DNA of 64,000 bases from positions 3,968,001 through 4,032,000 of the forward strand of contig NZ_CP050453.1 in assembly GCF_014171575.1 (NCBI RefSeq), read 5' to 3'. The notes below the pieces were generated by a model that did not search any database, was not told the DNA's origin, and saw only the letters and a list, made by a program, of their open reading frames with translations. Positions 8,495 through 17,460 of the stretch are shown in pieces. This DNA comes from Microbacterium sp. Se63.02b (GTDB lineage Bacteria; Actinomycetota; Actinomycetes; Actinomycetales; Microbacteriaceae). The first letter of the stretch is position 1. Every line of letters begins with the position of its first letter. A program made the translations under genes and the position numbers.

Positions 8495-9571
8495 GAGAGG
8501 CCCCTTTCGAAGGCGAAGACGGACGGGTCGAGCGTGAAGCCGAGTCCCGGGGCATCGGTCGGGCGCACCTGACCCTCGAACGAGGGGCCGCCGACGATGA
8601 AGGACGGCGCGGGGTCGTAGGGGTTGCGTCCGCGTGCGAACGTCTCGACGCCGATGCCCAGGTGCGCGCGTGACCTCGGGATACGTGGCCCGAGACGGGC
8701 ACCTGGCGTGCCGACGCCCAGGCGATCATCTCGAGCGCGGGGGTGATGCCGCCGATGGCCACGACGTCGAGGCGGAGGGCATCGACACCGCCTTCCTCGA
8801 CGAGGGCGTGGAGCACGGCGGGATCGGTCACCTCGTCTCCGACCGAGACGGCGAGACCGGACTCGCGGCGGATGCGGGCGCAGCCGGCGGCGTCCTCGGG
8901 GAGCAGCGGATCCTCGAGCCAGGTGAGACGCGGGTCGCCCCACTGCGCGATCTCCGCGAGCGCGGTGTCGGCGTCGGGCCAGCCGAAGCCGACATCGACG
9001 ATGAGTCCCGTCTGCGCGGGCAGCTCGCTGTTCAGGAGCGCGAGCAGGTCGCGCATGTATCCGGGGTCGGCGACGCGCGAGATCTTCACGTTCGCCCATC
9101 CGTCCGCCTGGGCGAGCACCTCGTCGGCGACCTGGCGGGGAGTGCGGTCGGGAGAGGGGTACGCCGCGACGAGGATCGAGTCGCGGGGGCGTCTCCGGTG
9201 CCGAGGAGCCGCCACAGCGGCATGCCGGCACGACGAGCAGCGACGTCCCACAGCGCGATGTCGACGAGTCCGATCGCTCGGCGGACCAGCCCGACGCGGC
9301 CGACGATCGCACTGCCCCGCAGCATCCGGTTCCAGGTCGACGTGGGGTCGTCGGCGTCGGCTCCCCGTGCGTGCGCCGCGACGAGACGCTCGACGATCTC
9401 GGCCATCGGCGCCTCGCGCGAGAGGCAGTACGAGACACCCGTGACGCCATCGTCGTCTGTCACCTGGACCGCGCTGTACTCCCGTCGCGTGACGGTCATG
9501 GCGCCGAGCTGGAGGGGCGCCGGCAGTGGGAGCTGTGCCGTGGCGGTGTCGATGCGAGCGACCGTGGTCAT
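8491..9571 (-). CDS. Mandelate racemase/muconate lactonizing enzyme-family protein (frameshifted)
   Basis: An enolase-superfamily enzyme of about 360 residues. The N-terminal capping domain is MTTVARIDTATAQLPLPAPL. The barrel carries NVKIS (catalytic Lys strand), metal ligands in DVGFGWPD, WLEDPLLPED and VGDEV, and a SGHVSPE-type His segment after frame correction. The C-terminus is PDPSVFAFERGLS-like (LDPSVFAFERG). The frame breaks at about 9185-9192 (G run) and about 8675-8685 (after GHVS). Such enzymes dehydrate or racemise sugar acids. ATG 9571 follows AAGGGGACAC, and a perfect 14-bp palindrome lies 19 bp upstream. Confidence 0.85.
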
Positions 9572-9589
9572 GTGTCCCCTTGAAGGTGA

Positions 9590-9603
9590 TTTGCTATAGC
9601 AAA
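9590..9603. promoter_or_regulatory. Palindromic operator TTTGCTATAGCAAA
   Basis: A perfect 14-bp palindrome 19 bp upstream of the start of the enolase-superfamily/SDR operon. Its size and position fit a dimeric repressor of the GntR or IclR type. No matching regulator gene lies next to it in this window. Confidence 0.55.
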
Positions 9604-9674
9604 CACGAGCATAGCCGCAGAACCGTTGTCCGTGCGGGTTCGAATTCCTCGGAAGCGCCGACGATCGCGGCTGC

Positions 9675-10288
9675 TCAGACCGCGACCGCACTGATCGACG
9701 CGTGCGGTCGAAGGCCCTCGTCCACCCTGGCGTCACTGTCGACGACGGCGAATCCTGCCCGTTCGAGCAGTGCCGACATTCCCGCCCGCGACCAGTGGTG
9801 CGCCGTCGTCACTGCGTGGGGAAACGCCTCGCCGTCCGCTCCGTCGAAGAAGCCGACCAGCAGCCCTCCGCCCTCACGGATCGCGCACCGCGCGGCGGTG
9901 AGGAGGCTCGGCAACTCGTCCGGACTCGCGTGGATCAGCGAGTACCAGGCGAGGACACCCCGACGGAGCCGGGTCGGACACCGGGGTCGAGCAGCGACGC
10001 CACGCGGTAGGAGACATGCGGGAATCGTGCCGACGCGGTCGCGACGAACGCGGGCACCAGGTCGATGCCCTCCGCCTCCCGCCCGCGATCGGCGAGGTAT
10101 GCGGTCCACTGTCCGGGACCGCATCCCGCATCGAGGATGGGTCCGTCGATCCCGTCCGCCCATCCCGCGATGCGCTCCCGGTCTCTCGCGTCGAGCTGAC
10201 CGACGTCGCCGAAGAGCGCGGTGTACTCGTCCGCGCGAGCGGTGTATCCATCGCGCACGCGGCGGTCTGTTCGCGTGCCTGCCGACAT
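9675..10288 (-). CDS. Class I SAM-dependent methyltransferase (frameshifted)
   Basis: About 204 residues. Motif I is ILDAGCGPGQWTAYLADRG, with the acidic residue of motif II in EGIDLVP. After the break the other frame gives LAWYSLIHASPDELPSLLTA and GGGLLVGFFDGADG, typical of UbiE-like methyltransferases. The frame change lies at about 9960-9965. The substrate is unknown. The gene is divergent from the ChrB-like gene, with about 115 bp between them that hold a strong inverted repeat. Confidence 0.8.
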
Positions 10289-10377
10289 GGCTCACCCCTC
10301 CCGGTGTCGTCCGAGCATCTCTCGTCGACCGTACCGACCCTCGCGGACATCGGCCGCTCGTGCGCTCCCCGACGCCG

Positions 10378-10395
10378 CTGTAACACCTGTTACAG
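10378..10395. promoter_or_regulatory. Inverted repeat operator CTGTAACACCTGTTACAG
   Basis: Two perfect 8-bp arms separated by CC, 8 bp before the GTG start of the ChrB-like gene. The very short distance suggests a leaderless or near-leaderless transcript. It also suggests autoregulation, as ChrB proteins are DNA-binding repressors. Confidence 0.6.
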
Positions 10396-10403
10396 TTCTT
10401 GGT

Positions 10404-10940
10404 GTGACAGATTCTGAGGGGTGGCTCGTCCTCCTGGTCCAGGTGCCTGCGACGCCGTCGCGGCATCGCGTGGCCGTCTGGCGGGAGCTGCGCCAGTTCG
10501 GCGCCGTCCCCGCAGGTCAGGGCACCTGGGTCGCACCGGATGTCCCCGCGTGCGCCGCCGGGGTGGAACGTGCCAGGGCGCTCGCGCAGCGTGGAGACGG
10601 CGACATCCTGGTGCTGCGCACCCAGACCGACGGGGGTGACACCGCGGCGCTTCGCGAGCTGTTCGACGCCGCGCGCGCCGACGACTGGTCGGAGTTCGTC
10701 GCCGACTGCGCGAAGTACCGCGCGGAGATCGCCCGCGAGATCGAGAAGAAGAAGTTCACGCTCGCGGAGCTCGAGGAGGAGGAGCAGAGTCTCGACCGTC
10801 TGCAGCGCTGGCATCGCACCCTGCGCAGCCGAGACGTGTTCGAGTCCCCGGCGTCGAAGGAGGCCGACCGCGAGCTGGCCGCGTGCGGAGCGGACCTCGG
10901 CCGGTTCGCCGAACTCGTGTATCAGGCCGTGCACGCATGA
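10404..10940 (+). CDS. ChrB N-terminal-domain protein (chromate resistance family)
   Basis: A complete 178-residue protein starting at GTG 10404. The N-terminal part (LVQVPATPSRHRVAVWRELR, GTWVAPDVPAC, LVLRTQTDGGDTA) matches the ChrB N-terminal domain. The middle is a charged coiled-coil (EIEKKKFTLAELEEEEQSLDRL). Full-length ChrB proteins are larger and repress chromate-resistance genes until chromate appears; this short form lacks the second domain. It is translationally coupled (ATGA) to an MFS transporter. The pair may be a small resistance or efflux unit, but chromate is inferred from the family only. Confidence 0.75.
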   Translation: MTDSEGWLVLLVQVPATPSRHRVAVWRELRQFGAVPAGQGTWVAPDVPACAAGVERARALAQRGDGDILVLRTQTDGGDTAALRELFDAARADDWSEFVADCAKYRAEIAREIEKKKFTLAELEEEEQSLDRLQRWHRTLRSRDVFESPASKEADRELAACGADLGRFAELVYQAVHA

Positions 10941-12137
10941 GCAGGCCGGCGTCCGAGCCGCGAACGGGCGCGATCGCCCCGCTCTACGCCGCGGGGTTCG
11001 TCACCGCTTTCGGCGCCCACAGCATCGCGGCGGGCATCGGCGCGAGCAGCGACGACATCGGCCTCGACCTGCTCCGGCTCGGCGCCCTGCTGGCGATCTA
11101 CGACCTCGCCGAAGTGTTCCTCAAGCCCGTGTTCGGCTCCATCGCCGACAGGATCGGCGCCAAGCCCGTGATCGTCGTCGGGCTCCTCGCGTTCGGACTC
11201 GTGTCGCTCGTCGGGCTGTGGTCGTCGAGCACGGTCGCCCTGGCGATCGCTCGACTCGGCCAGGGTGCGGCGGCATCCGCCTTCTCCCCGCGTCCTCGGC
11301 GACGGTCGCACGTCTGGCCGGCGCCGGCTCGAAGGGCAGGTACTTCGGCCGGTACGGTTCCTGGAAGGGTCTCGGCTACACCCTGGGCCCGCTCATCGGC
11401 GCCGGGCTGATCTTCCTCGGCGGCTTCGCGCTCCTCTTCGCCTGCCTGAGCGCGGTCGCCATCGCCACCGCCGTCTGGGTGGCCATCGCCCTCCCCGGGT
11501 CGAGCCGCTGCCCCGCCCCCGCTACACGATCGCCGACCTCGCACGGCAGACGACCGAACGGGGATTCCTCGTTCCCACGCTCGTCCTTGCGGCATCCACC
11601 GGCGCGCTGGGCGCTGCCATCGGCTTCCTCCCCGCACTCGCGAGCAGCCAGGACGCTCCGCTGTTCGCGAGCATCGCGATCGCCTCCGCGCTGGCGCTCA
11701 CCTCGGCGCTCACCCAACCGTTCGCCGGAAGACTCCGCGACAGCGGCCGCCTGAGCGACAGGGCGGGGATGACGCTCGGCGTGGAGATCATCGCGGCCGG
11801 CATCCTCCTCGCGGCGTTCTGGCCGTCGCTGCCCATGCTCTACGGGGCGGCGGCTCTGCTCGGGGTCGGAATCGGTCTCGCGACGCCCTTCGCGTTCGCG
11901 CACCTGGCCGACACGACGCCGCCGGAGCGCATGGGCCGCACCATGGGCACCGCCGAACTCGGACGGGAGCTCGGCGACGCCGGGGGACCGCTGCTCGTGG
12001 GCGGCGTCGCCGTCGCGGCGACACTTCCGATCGGCCTCGGCGCACTTGCGGTCGTCGTCGCCGTCACGGGAGCGGCGACCAGGGCGCTGCCCGGCGTCGT
12101 TGCCGTACGAGAGCCTCCTGACGCGCGCCGGGACTGA
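10937..12137 (+). CDS. MFS transporter (frameshifted)
   Basis: A twelve-helix-type major facilitator transporter of about 400 residues. Motif A-like loop residues are FGSIADRIGAKPVIVVG between helices 2 and 3. Further segments are GSWKGLGYTLGPLIGAG, GALGAAIGFLPALASSQ and MLYGAAALLGVGIGLATPFA. A second loop, RMGRTMGTAELGRELGDAGG, resembles those of drug-efflux members. The frame breaks at about 11285 (CCCC) and about 11500 (CCCCGGG). It is co-translated with the ChrB-like gene and is probably the exporter of that unit. Confidence 0.8.
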
Positions 12138-12336
12138 CGAACGCCCGGGAGGTGCGGCGCCAGCGACCCGTGGAACACCGACAGAGCGCGGACTCGTGGA
12201 TTTCGCCGCCCTTGGTCACAAGCGCCCTTCTGCACGGTGGCAGACCGCGTCCGTCTGGCATTGTTCAGAACAGAAGCACCATCGGACCTTCGGGCGGGGG
12301 CGGTCTGCGTTCCCGAAGCCCGACGCGAGGGAGGGC

Positions 12337-12387
12337 AACAGCGTAGGGAAGGTCAGAGTCTCCGACTCCGCCCTCACCTACGCTGTT
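12337..12387. repeat. Inverted repeat AACAGCGTAGG/CCTACGCTGTT in the 12138-12408 gap
   Basis: Two perfect 11-bp arms (12337-12347 and 12377-12387) with 29 bp between them, 22 bp downstream of the secreted hydrolase stop. It could be a terminator of that gene or the trace of an insertion boundary. Nothing else recognisable lies in this 271-bp gap between convergent genes. Confidence 0.5.
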
Positions 12388-12408
12388 CCACCCGTGGCAG
12401 CGCCGGCT

Positions 12409-15400
12409 CTACTGGGTGAGGCCGTACTCGAACGAATCGACGTCTTGGATGTACCCCGTCGAGGCCGCGTTCTTTGCCGCCGTGACGATCACCTTGAGAG
12501 TGTGGGGACCGTTGCTGAGACCTGTCTTCTCGAAGAGCACCCGCTGCTTCGTATCGGTTGCCGCGTACGTATCGATGCCGGCCTGAGCGAGAACGCCGTC
12601 GATGTAGACATCGGCCTTGCCGTGGTTGACGTTCTTGCTACCCGTCCACCGGACCGCCGTGCCCGTGAAGGCGAGCTCCGCATACGCGTTGGCATTCGAG
12701 GTGTAGTGAAGCGTGCCGTTCAGGTGTCCGGATGCGACGGGGTTGGATATCCAGGCTCCGCCGTATGTCAGACCGGAGTATGCGTCATCCACCTTCTTCC
12801 ACGAGACCTTCGGCACCCCGTACTCGAACGAATCGACGTCCTGCCCGAACCCGATCGCGGCCGGGTTCTTCGTATTCGTCACCACGATCTTGATCGTGTG
12901 CTGAGCATTCGACAGCGCAGTGTTCTCATAGAGCACCTGCTGATTGGCCCCTCCGCCGTAGGTGTCCACTCCCGGCGCCACGAGGACCCCATCGATGTAC
13001 ACGTCCGCCTTGCCGTGGTCGGGGTTCTTGGCTCCCTTCCACCGGATGCCGCTTCCCGTGAAGGTGAACTCCGCCGAGTCGTTGTGGTTGTAGGTGTAGT
13101 GCACGGTGCTGTTGAGGTACCCCGAGGCGTTCGTGGATGCGGTCCAGGCCGGGTTGTACGTGATCGCGGGGCTGTTGTCGTCAACCGACGTCCAGACCAG
13201 CGGGGGATTGCCGATCTCGAAACTGTCCACGTCTTGGTAGAGCCCGATGGACGAGTTGTGCTTCGCGCCGGTGACGACGATCTTGATGGTGTGCTGCGCG
13301 TTGGTCAGCCCTGTCTTTCCATAGAGAACTTGCTGCTGCACTCCGTGACCGAAAGTGTCGACGGCGGGGGTGTCCAGAACGCCGTCGATGTAGACGTCGA
13401 CCTTTCCGTGGTCGGGGTTCTTCGTACCAAGCCATTTGATGCCCGTGCCCTTGAACGCGTACTCGACATAGCTCCCGACCGTGTTCGAGTAGTGCACCGT
13501 GTTGTTGTACGACCCGCTCGAGTTCGTCGACGCGGACCACCCGGACGAATAGGTGATGCCCGGGGCACCGTCATCCACCTTGGACCAGGAGGGAGCATGC
13601 GCCACCGGCGGCGCCAGGGGTCGGGGTGCAGCGGTCGGGACCGTGTCGGTGTAGCGGTAGTTGAACCGTGAGTTCGGTGCCGCATCGCCGTTCGTGTAGA
13701 ACTCCGATACGTCGCCCTGGGTCTGCATGTTGTCGTGCCACTTGAACTGGATGTCCACGGGCGTGCTGGTGTTCGTCAGGCCCAGCGCTGCTCGCGGGAT
13801 GGCAATCTCCATCTTGTTGCCCGAGATCTTGTACTGGATGTTGCTCGCAACGGTGTTCCAGTTCCATCCGCCCGTTGACTTTTGCAACGTCGTGGTCGTG
13901 GCGGTCACGCCGGTGCGGTTGAGCACGTAGTTGTACCCGGCCCAGTTCGGATCTGTGCTGTTGGTTCTCAGGAACAGGCGCATCCAGTTGGGGTCGGTCG
14001 CGCTGCTGATGTTCCCTACGGTCTCGACGTAGAAGTAGACGTTGGTGCTATCTTTCGCGACCTTCGACATCTTGATCTCGTTGCGTCCGGTCGCGTTGGA
14101 GTAGGCGGGTCGGTTTCCCCCGGCCGGCATGCTCCGCTGCGCCTTGTCGGCGGTATCGTCACGGAACTCGGGCGACACCGTCGACCACGACGTGAAGTCC
14201 CCATCGATGGCGATGGTCTGCGGCGCGCTGATCGTCTCGGGCTTTCGGACGCCCTTGAATTCGCGGATGAAGTCGACGAGTTGGTAGTAGTAGTTGTCGG
14301 CGTAGCCGCCCTTCATCGGCTCGATGTCTCGGCTGAACTCGGGCGTGAAGACGTCGGTGAATCCTCCCGCGGTAGGGCTCTGGGGTAGACCGACCAGACG
14401 GCCGGCGGTCCATTCGTTCCACCCCGTGATGAACACGAAGTCCGGATCCAGCTGCAGAGCGCGGTCCGCCTGTTCTTTGAAGTTCCGCCCTTCATTCGTC
14501 GGATACGACGGGTCGATCGGATTCGTGCTCAACGGCTGCTGCCCGTTGCGGAAGCTCCGCCCTCGCGCGATGAAATTCCCCGAGGCGTCGATCCTGCTCA
14601 TCTCGATGTAGTTAGGGTCGGAGGAGACCGAGCTGGAGTTCTGAGCGACGCTCACCGCCATCATCTCGTTCGCGTTGGTGTCGGTGTAGTACGTGGGCTG
14701 GGGGTAGTTCGACATCCAACCCCACTCGTTCGCGTTCCACGCCCCGCCGTAGCCTGCGTTGCCCTTGCGGTAGGTGAAGAAGCTCTGGATGGCCGGGTCG
14801 GTGATCGACGTGGGGTCCGCCATGATGAGCGGCTTGCCCTGCCACGTGAACCAGAGATCGCTGTAGAGGTTCTGTGAGTACAGGTCGGCATAGAGGGCCG
14901 ACACGGCATCCTTGCTCCGCTGCCCTTCCCATGGCACGAGGAACATCACTTCGGGGGTGTCCCCTCCGGTCGCCCGGACATCGGTGAACACCTGCATCAG
15001 CTTGAGGAACGTGCTCTTGTAGTAGCCGGTGTTCTCCGGCGAGCCGACGTTGAAGTTCGACAGATCGAAGATGAGCGTGTCGACGCCGGCGTCAGAGAGC
15101 ATCTGCGCATGCTTCTTGAGCACGTACTCGTCTTCGTTGTGGTAGTAGCCCCACATCGGTTCTGCGAAGTTGTGCGACCCGGGTCCCCACGGCGGCTGGC
15201 TCGAGGTGTTCAGGTTGTTGAGATTCGACGTGAGGATCTTGTTCACGTCGGCGACCGTCGAGGTGCCAGGGACGAGAGAAGAGGCGTAGTAGAGGAAGTA
15301 GAACATGCCGACGAACTTGTCCGGCCGGGCATCGCTCACGTCTTCGTACGTCGCGACCTTTCGGTCCAGCGCATCGGTGGCGACCCACGTGTCGCTCTTC

Positions 15401-15531
15401 ACATCCCACGTGGGAGCGGCACTCGCCGTGCTGGTTTCGGCTGTGGGACTGAGCACTGACACCAAGGTCAGAACGAGCCCTACAACGAGGAGTTTGGCGA
15501 CCGCAAATCTGGTCGTGCGTGATTTGACCAT
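12409..15531 (-). CDS. Secreted multidomain glycoside hydrolase (GH71/GH99-like) with three repeat modules
   Basis: 1040 residues, uninterrupted. A Sec signal peptide covers about residues 1-39 (helix LLVVGLVLTLVSVL, cleavage near ASAA). The catalytic part (about 60-430) has a barrel-like pattern: MFYFLYYAS, MWGYYHNEDEYVLKKHAQML, DTLIFDLSNF, MFLVPWEG, FVFITGWNEWTAGR. The last resembles the conserved NEW segment of GH99-like proteins. A DOMON/CBM9-like beta domain follows (about 455-640). Then come three tandem modules of about 130 residues, each with a HGKxDVYIDGV segment and ending QDVDSFE. The enzyme is probably an extracellular endo-acting glycan hydrolase. AAGGAAG precedes the ATG; a LacI operator and a strong promoter lie upstream. 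Confidence 0.8.
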   Translation of the reverse strand: MVKSRTTRFAVAKLLVVGLVLTLVSVLSPTAETSTASAAPTWDVKSDTWVATDALDRKVATYEDVSDARPDKFVGMFYFLYYASSLVPGTSTVADVNKILTSNLNNLNTSSQPPWGPGSHNFAEPMWGYYHNEDEYVLKKHAQMLSDAGVDTLIFDLSNFNVGSPENTGYYKSTFLKLMQVFTDVRATGGDTPEVMFLVPWEGQRSKDAVSALYADLYSQNLYSDLWFTWQGKPLIMADPTSITDPAIQSFFTYRKGNAGYGGAWNANEWGWMSNYPQPTYYTDTNANEMMAVSVAQNSSSVSSDPNYIEMSRIDASGNFIARGRSFRNGQQPLSTNPIDPSYPTNEGRNFKEQADRALQLDPDFVFITGWNEWTAGRLVGLPQSPTAGGFTDVFTPEFSRDIEPMKGGYADNYYYQLVDFIREFKGVRKPETISAPQTIAIDGDFTSWSTVSPEFRDDTADKAQRSMPAGGNRPAYSNATGRNEIKMSKVAKDSTNVYFYVETVGNISSATDPNWMRLFLRTNSTDPNWAGYNYVLNRTGVTATTTTLQKSTGGWNWNTVASNIQYKISGNKMEIAIPRAALGLTNTSTPVDIQFKWHDNMQTQGDVSEFYTNGDAAPNSRFNYRYTDTVPTAAPRPLAPPVAHAPSWSKVDDGAPGITYSSGWSASTNSSGSYNNTVHYSNTVGSYVEYAFKGTGIKWLGTKNPDHGKVDVYIDGVLDTPAVDTFGHGVQQQVLYGKTGLTNAQHTIKIVVTGAKHNSSIGLYQDVDSFEIGNPPLVWTSVDDNSPAITYNPAWTASTNASGYLNSTVHYTYNHNDSAEFTFTGSGIRWKGAKNPDHGKADVYIDGVLVAPGVDTYGGGANQQVLYENTALSNAQHTIKIVVTNTKNPAAIGFGQDVDSFEYGVPKVSWKKVDDAYSGLTYGGAWISNPVASGHLNGTLHYTSNANAYAELAFTGTAVRWTGSKNVNHGKADVYIDGVLAQAGIDTYAATDTKQRVLFEKTGLSNGPHTLKVIVTAAKNAASTGYIQDVDSFEYGLTQ

Positions 15532-15556
15532 GGACTTCCTTGTCGGTGGCGATGGG

Positions 15557-15572
15557 TGTTAAACGTTTAACA
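15557..15572. promoter_or_regulatory. LacI-type operator TGTTAAACGTTTAACA
   Basis: A perfect 16-bp palindrome 26-41 bp upstream of the secreted hydrolase start, just downstream of its promoter. It shares AAACGTTTAACA with two other sites around the LacI gene (20529-20544 and 21690-21705). Confidence 0.85.
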
Positions 15573-15586
15573 GCGATATGTGTTCG

Positions 15587-15615
15587 ATCATAGAAGGCGT
15601 CGCCCGTGTCGTCAA
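15587..15615 (-). promoter_or_regulatory. Sigma-70-type promoter of the secreted hydrolase gene
   Basis: On the minus strand, -35 TTGACG (15615-15610), a 17-bp spacer, and -10 TATGAT (15592-15587). The LacI operator starts 15 bp further on, so bound repressor would block initiation or escape. Confidence 0.75.
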
Positions 15616-15657
15616 CAGTCACATATCAGTGACGAGCGCGCTCCACCGCGGTCGGCG

Positions 15658-17460
15658 TCAGGACGACGTCATCGCGAACAGCCCTTCGCGGTACGTGAAG
15701 ACCGCCCCGGGCCTGCCGGCGACTGTGTCGGGGTGCCCCGGCGGGTTCAGCGTCGGGGCTCGGAACCAGACTGACGCGAAGACAGCCGGGTCCTCCCGGA
15801 GCGTCTCGATCACATCGGTGAGATAGTCCTCACGAGCGTTCACCTGATCGAGTGCGAGCAACTCCAGCAACTCCCGGACAACGCCCTCGGCGGGCGCCGT
15901 CCGGCGAGCGACCGAGTCACGTATGAGTGCTGCCAGATTGCTCTCCCGACAATGCAGGCCGAGTGCCCGCGTCGACCGATGGAAGGCGTCCAGTTCGCGA
16001 AGGAAAGGCGCGAAATCCTCACCGATCCGCAGATCGGGTGGCAGGGTCTGCGCGATATCCAGAGCCTTCTGCAGGAAGGATGCGGTCGCCGACCATCTCA
16101 GTCCCAGGTCTTCCAGAAGCCACGGGTGCGGATCCACATCGGCCGTGACCATGAACGTGCTTGCCCGGGTCGAGAGCCAGGCTGGGGTCTCTGCGACGGA
16201 GCCGCGCAGGATGGCCTTATCCAACGAGTGTCTGGCACCACGGCGGCCGGTCTCCCGCGCGAACCACGACACGTCCCACGGATACATCTCCATCGCGGCG
16301 CTGACATTCCGCCAGATGTCTTCGACTGTCGTCCGGGTCGATGGATCGGCATAGCGCGCTGAGAGTGCAGCGAGAACCTCATCATCGGTGAGGTCCTCGC
16401 CCGCGAGTGCGAGCGCGGCGGCTTCGAGATTCGGGTCGTAAGGCGCAAGATCCAGCCCGTAGTATTCCTTGACCGAAGAGACCCCTGGCACGGCCATCAT
16501 GGTTCGCACCTGGTGGTACGTCGCGAGTGGGGACTGCAGACGGGTGAGGGTCTCGGTCTCCTCCGTGGCCGCGCCGAAGTACCCCTCGATGGCCACCCGC
16601 ATTCCCCGCTCGGACGCAGCCCGAGCGAGATTGCTCGTGTTGCGATCTCCGGCGTGAGCGACCATGCACTCCGCGATGTTGTTGTGCAGGGCGAGGCCGA
16701 GAATCTCCGGGCGTTCGAACTCGCCGATACACCCGAGGATCTGTCCCGCCGAGAGCTCCCAGGGCGACCACCACACCCGCCCGCCCGTCATGCTCGCCCA
16801 CTCCCCGGCGAGCGATTCGACGAACGCCGGCAGCCGGCGGTGGAGGGGCACTCCACCGCACCGCGGACACTCGCCGAACTCCGAGCAGAGCCACGCGTCC
16901 TGGTCGTACGTGTAGAGCCAGAGGTCGTCGACGGGATATTCGTCATGCAACCGCCGCAGGAGATGACGGTAGTACCGATGCACCTCGGGGTCGGAGACGC
17001 AGTTCGGAGGCGCATCCCCGAACTCATTGTGCCTGTTGAACGGCGCCCCGAAATGGAAGACCGTGCGCAGCCCGACCCGCCTCGCCAGCGCGAGGCGCTC
17101 GGCCAGTTCGGCCCGGCGCTCCGCCCGGCGGTCAGGCCTGCTGTTGAGCTCGAGTCTCTGTCTCATCCCGTCCCATTCGGTGGCGGGCTCCACGACATCC
17201 TCGAGGTTGAGTGCTTCGTCGCCGGGTCGCGATCCCCACGCGATGTTGAGCTGAAGGGTCGTGAACCCCAGGCGCTTCAGACGCTCCAACGCCTCCTCCG
17301 ACCACGCGGTGCCGTGCGGGAATGTCGGGTGGTTGAGGATCGCGACGGTATCGATGAGGGGGCGTGGAGAATCGGGAGAGTACATGTCACCTCGAGCTAA
17401 CGCTGCGTCGAACAGCTGGTGGGCGGGGGAATGAGGTTGAGGTTCCGTCGGTGATGTCAC
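15658..17460 (-). CDS. Uncharacterised cytoplasmic glycan-locus protein (possible glycoside hydrolase)
   Basis: 600 residues from GTG 17460, which overlaps the permease stop (GTGA). No signal peptide or membrane helix. The order of segments suggests an alpha/beta barrel: DTVAILNHPTFPHG, LGFTTLQLNIAWGSRPG, VGLRTVFHFGAPFNRHNE, DDLWLYTYDQDAWLCSEFGEC, GGRVWWSPWELSAGQ, LALHNNIAEC, GMRVAIEGYFGAATEET. A CxxC pair lies in GECPRCGG. The helical C-terminus (about 400-600) is family-specific. I do not recognise a numbered GH family. Its place as last gene of the importer operon suggests that it acts on the imported oligosaccharide. Confidence 0.65.
   Translation of the reverse strand: MTSPTEPQPHSPAHQLFDAALARGDMYSPDSPRPLIDTVAILNHPTFPHGTAWSEEALERLKRLGFTTLQLNIAWGSRPGDEALNLEDVVEPATEWDGMRQRLELNSRPDRRAERRAELAERLALARRVGLRTVFHFGAPFNRHNEFGDAPPNCVSDPEVHRYYRHLLRRLHDEYPVDDLWLYTYDQDAWLCSEFGECPRCGGVPLHRRLPAFVESLAGEWASMTGGRVWWSPWELSAGQILGCIGEFERPEILGLALHNNIAECMVAHAGDRNTSNLARAASERGMRVAIEGYFGAATEETETLTRLQSPLATYHQVRTMMAVPGVSSVKEYYGLDLAPYDPNLEAAALALAGEDLTDDEVLAALSARYADPSTRTTVEDIWRNVSAAMEMYPWDVSWFARETGRRGARHSLDKAILRGSVAETPAWLSTRASTFMVTADVDPHPWLLEDLGLRWSATASFLQKALDIAQTLPPDLRIGEDFAPFLRELDAFHRSTRALGLHCRESNLAALIRDSVARRTAPAEGVVRELLELLALDQVNAREDYLTDVIETLREDPAVFASVWFRAPTLNPPGHPDTVAGRPGAVFTYREGLFAMTSS

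Noticed and set aside
6887-8572. Continuous 560-residue frame joining the epimerase-like protein to downstream sequence
   Set aside because: Beyond about residue 246 it is the antisense of the SDR gene; a missed stop caused by a frameshift explains it better than a fusion protein.
9636-9648. GGGTTCGAATTCC resembling a tRNA T-arm
   Set aside because: The 5-bp T-stem does not pair and no acceptor, D or anticodon arms can be built around it, so no tRNA or clear attachment site is supported.
12046-13671. Long plus-strand open frame antisense to the secreted hydrolase
   Set aside because: It is the mirror of a well-supported minus-strand gene, lacks family motifs and has no ribosome binding site; long antisense frames are expected at high GC.
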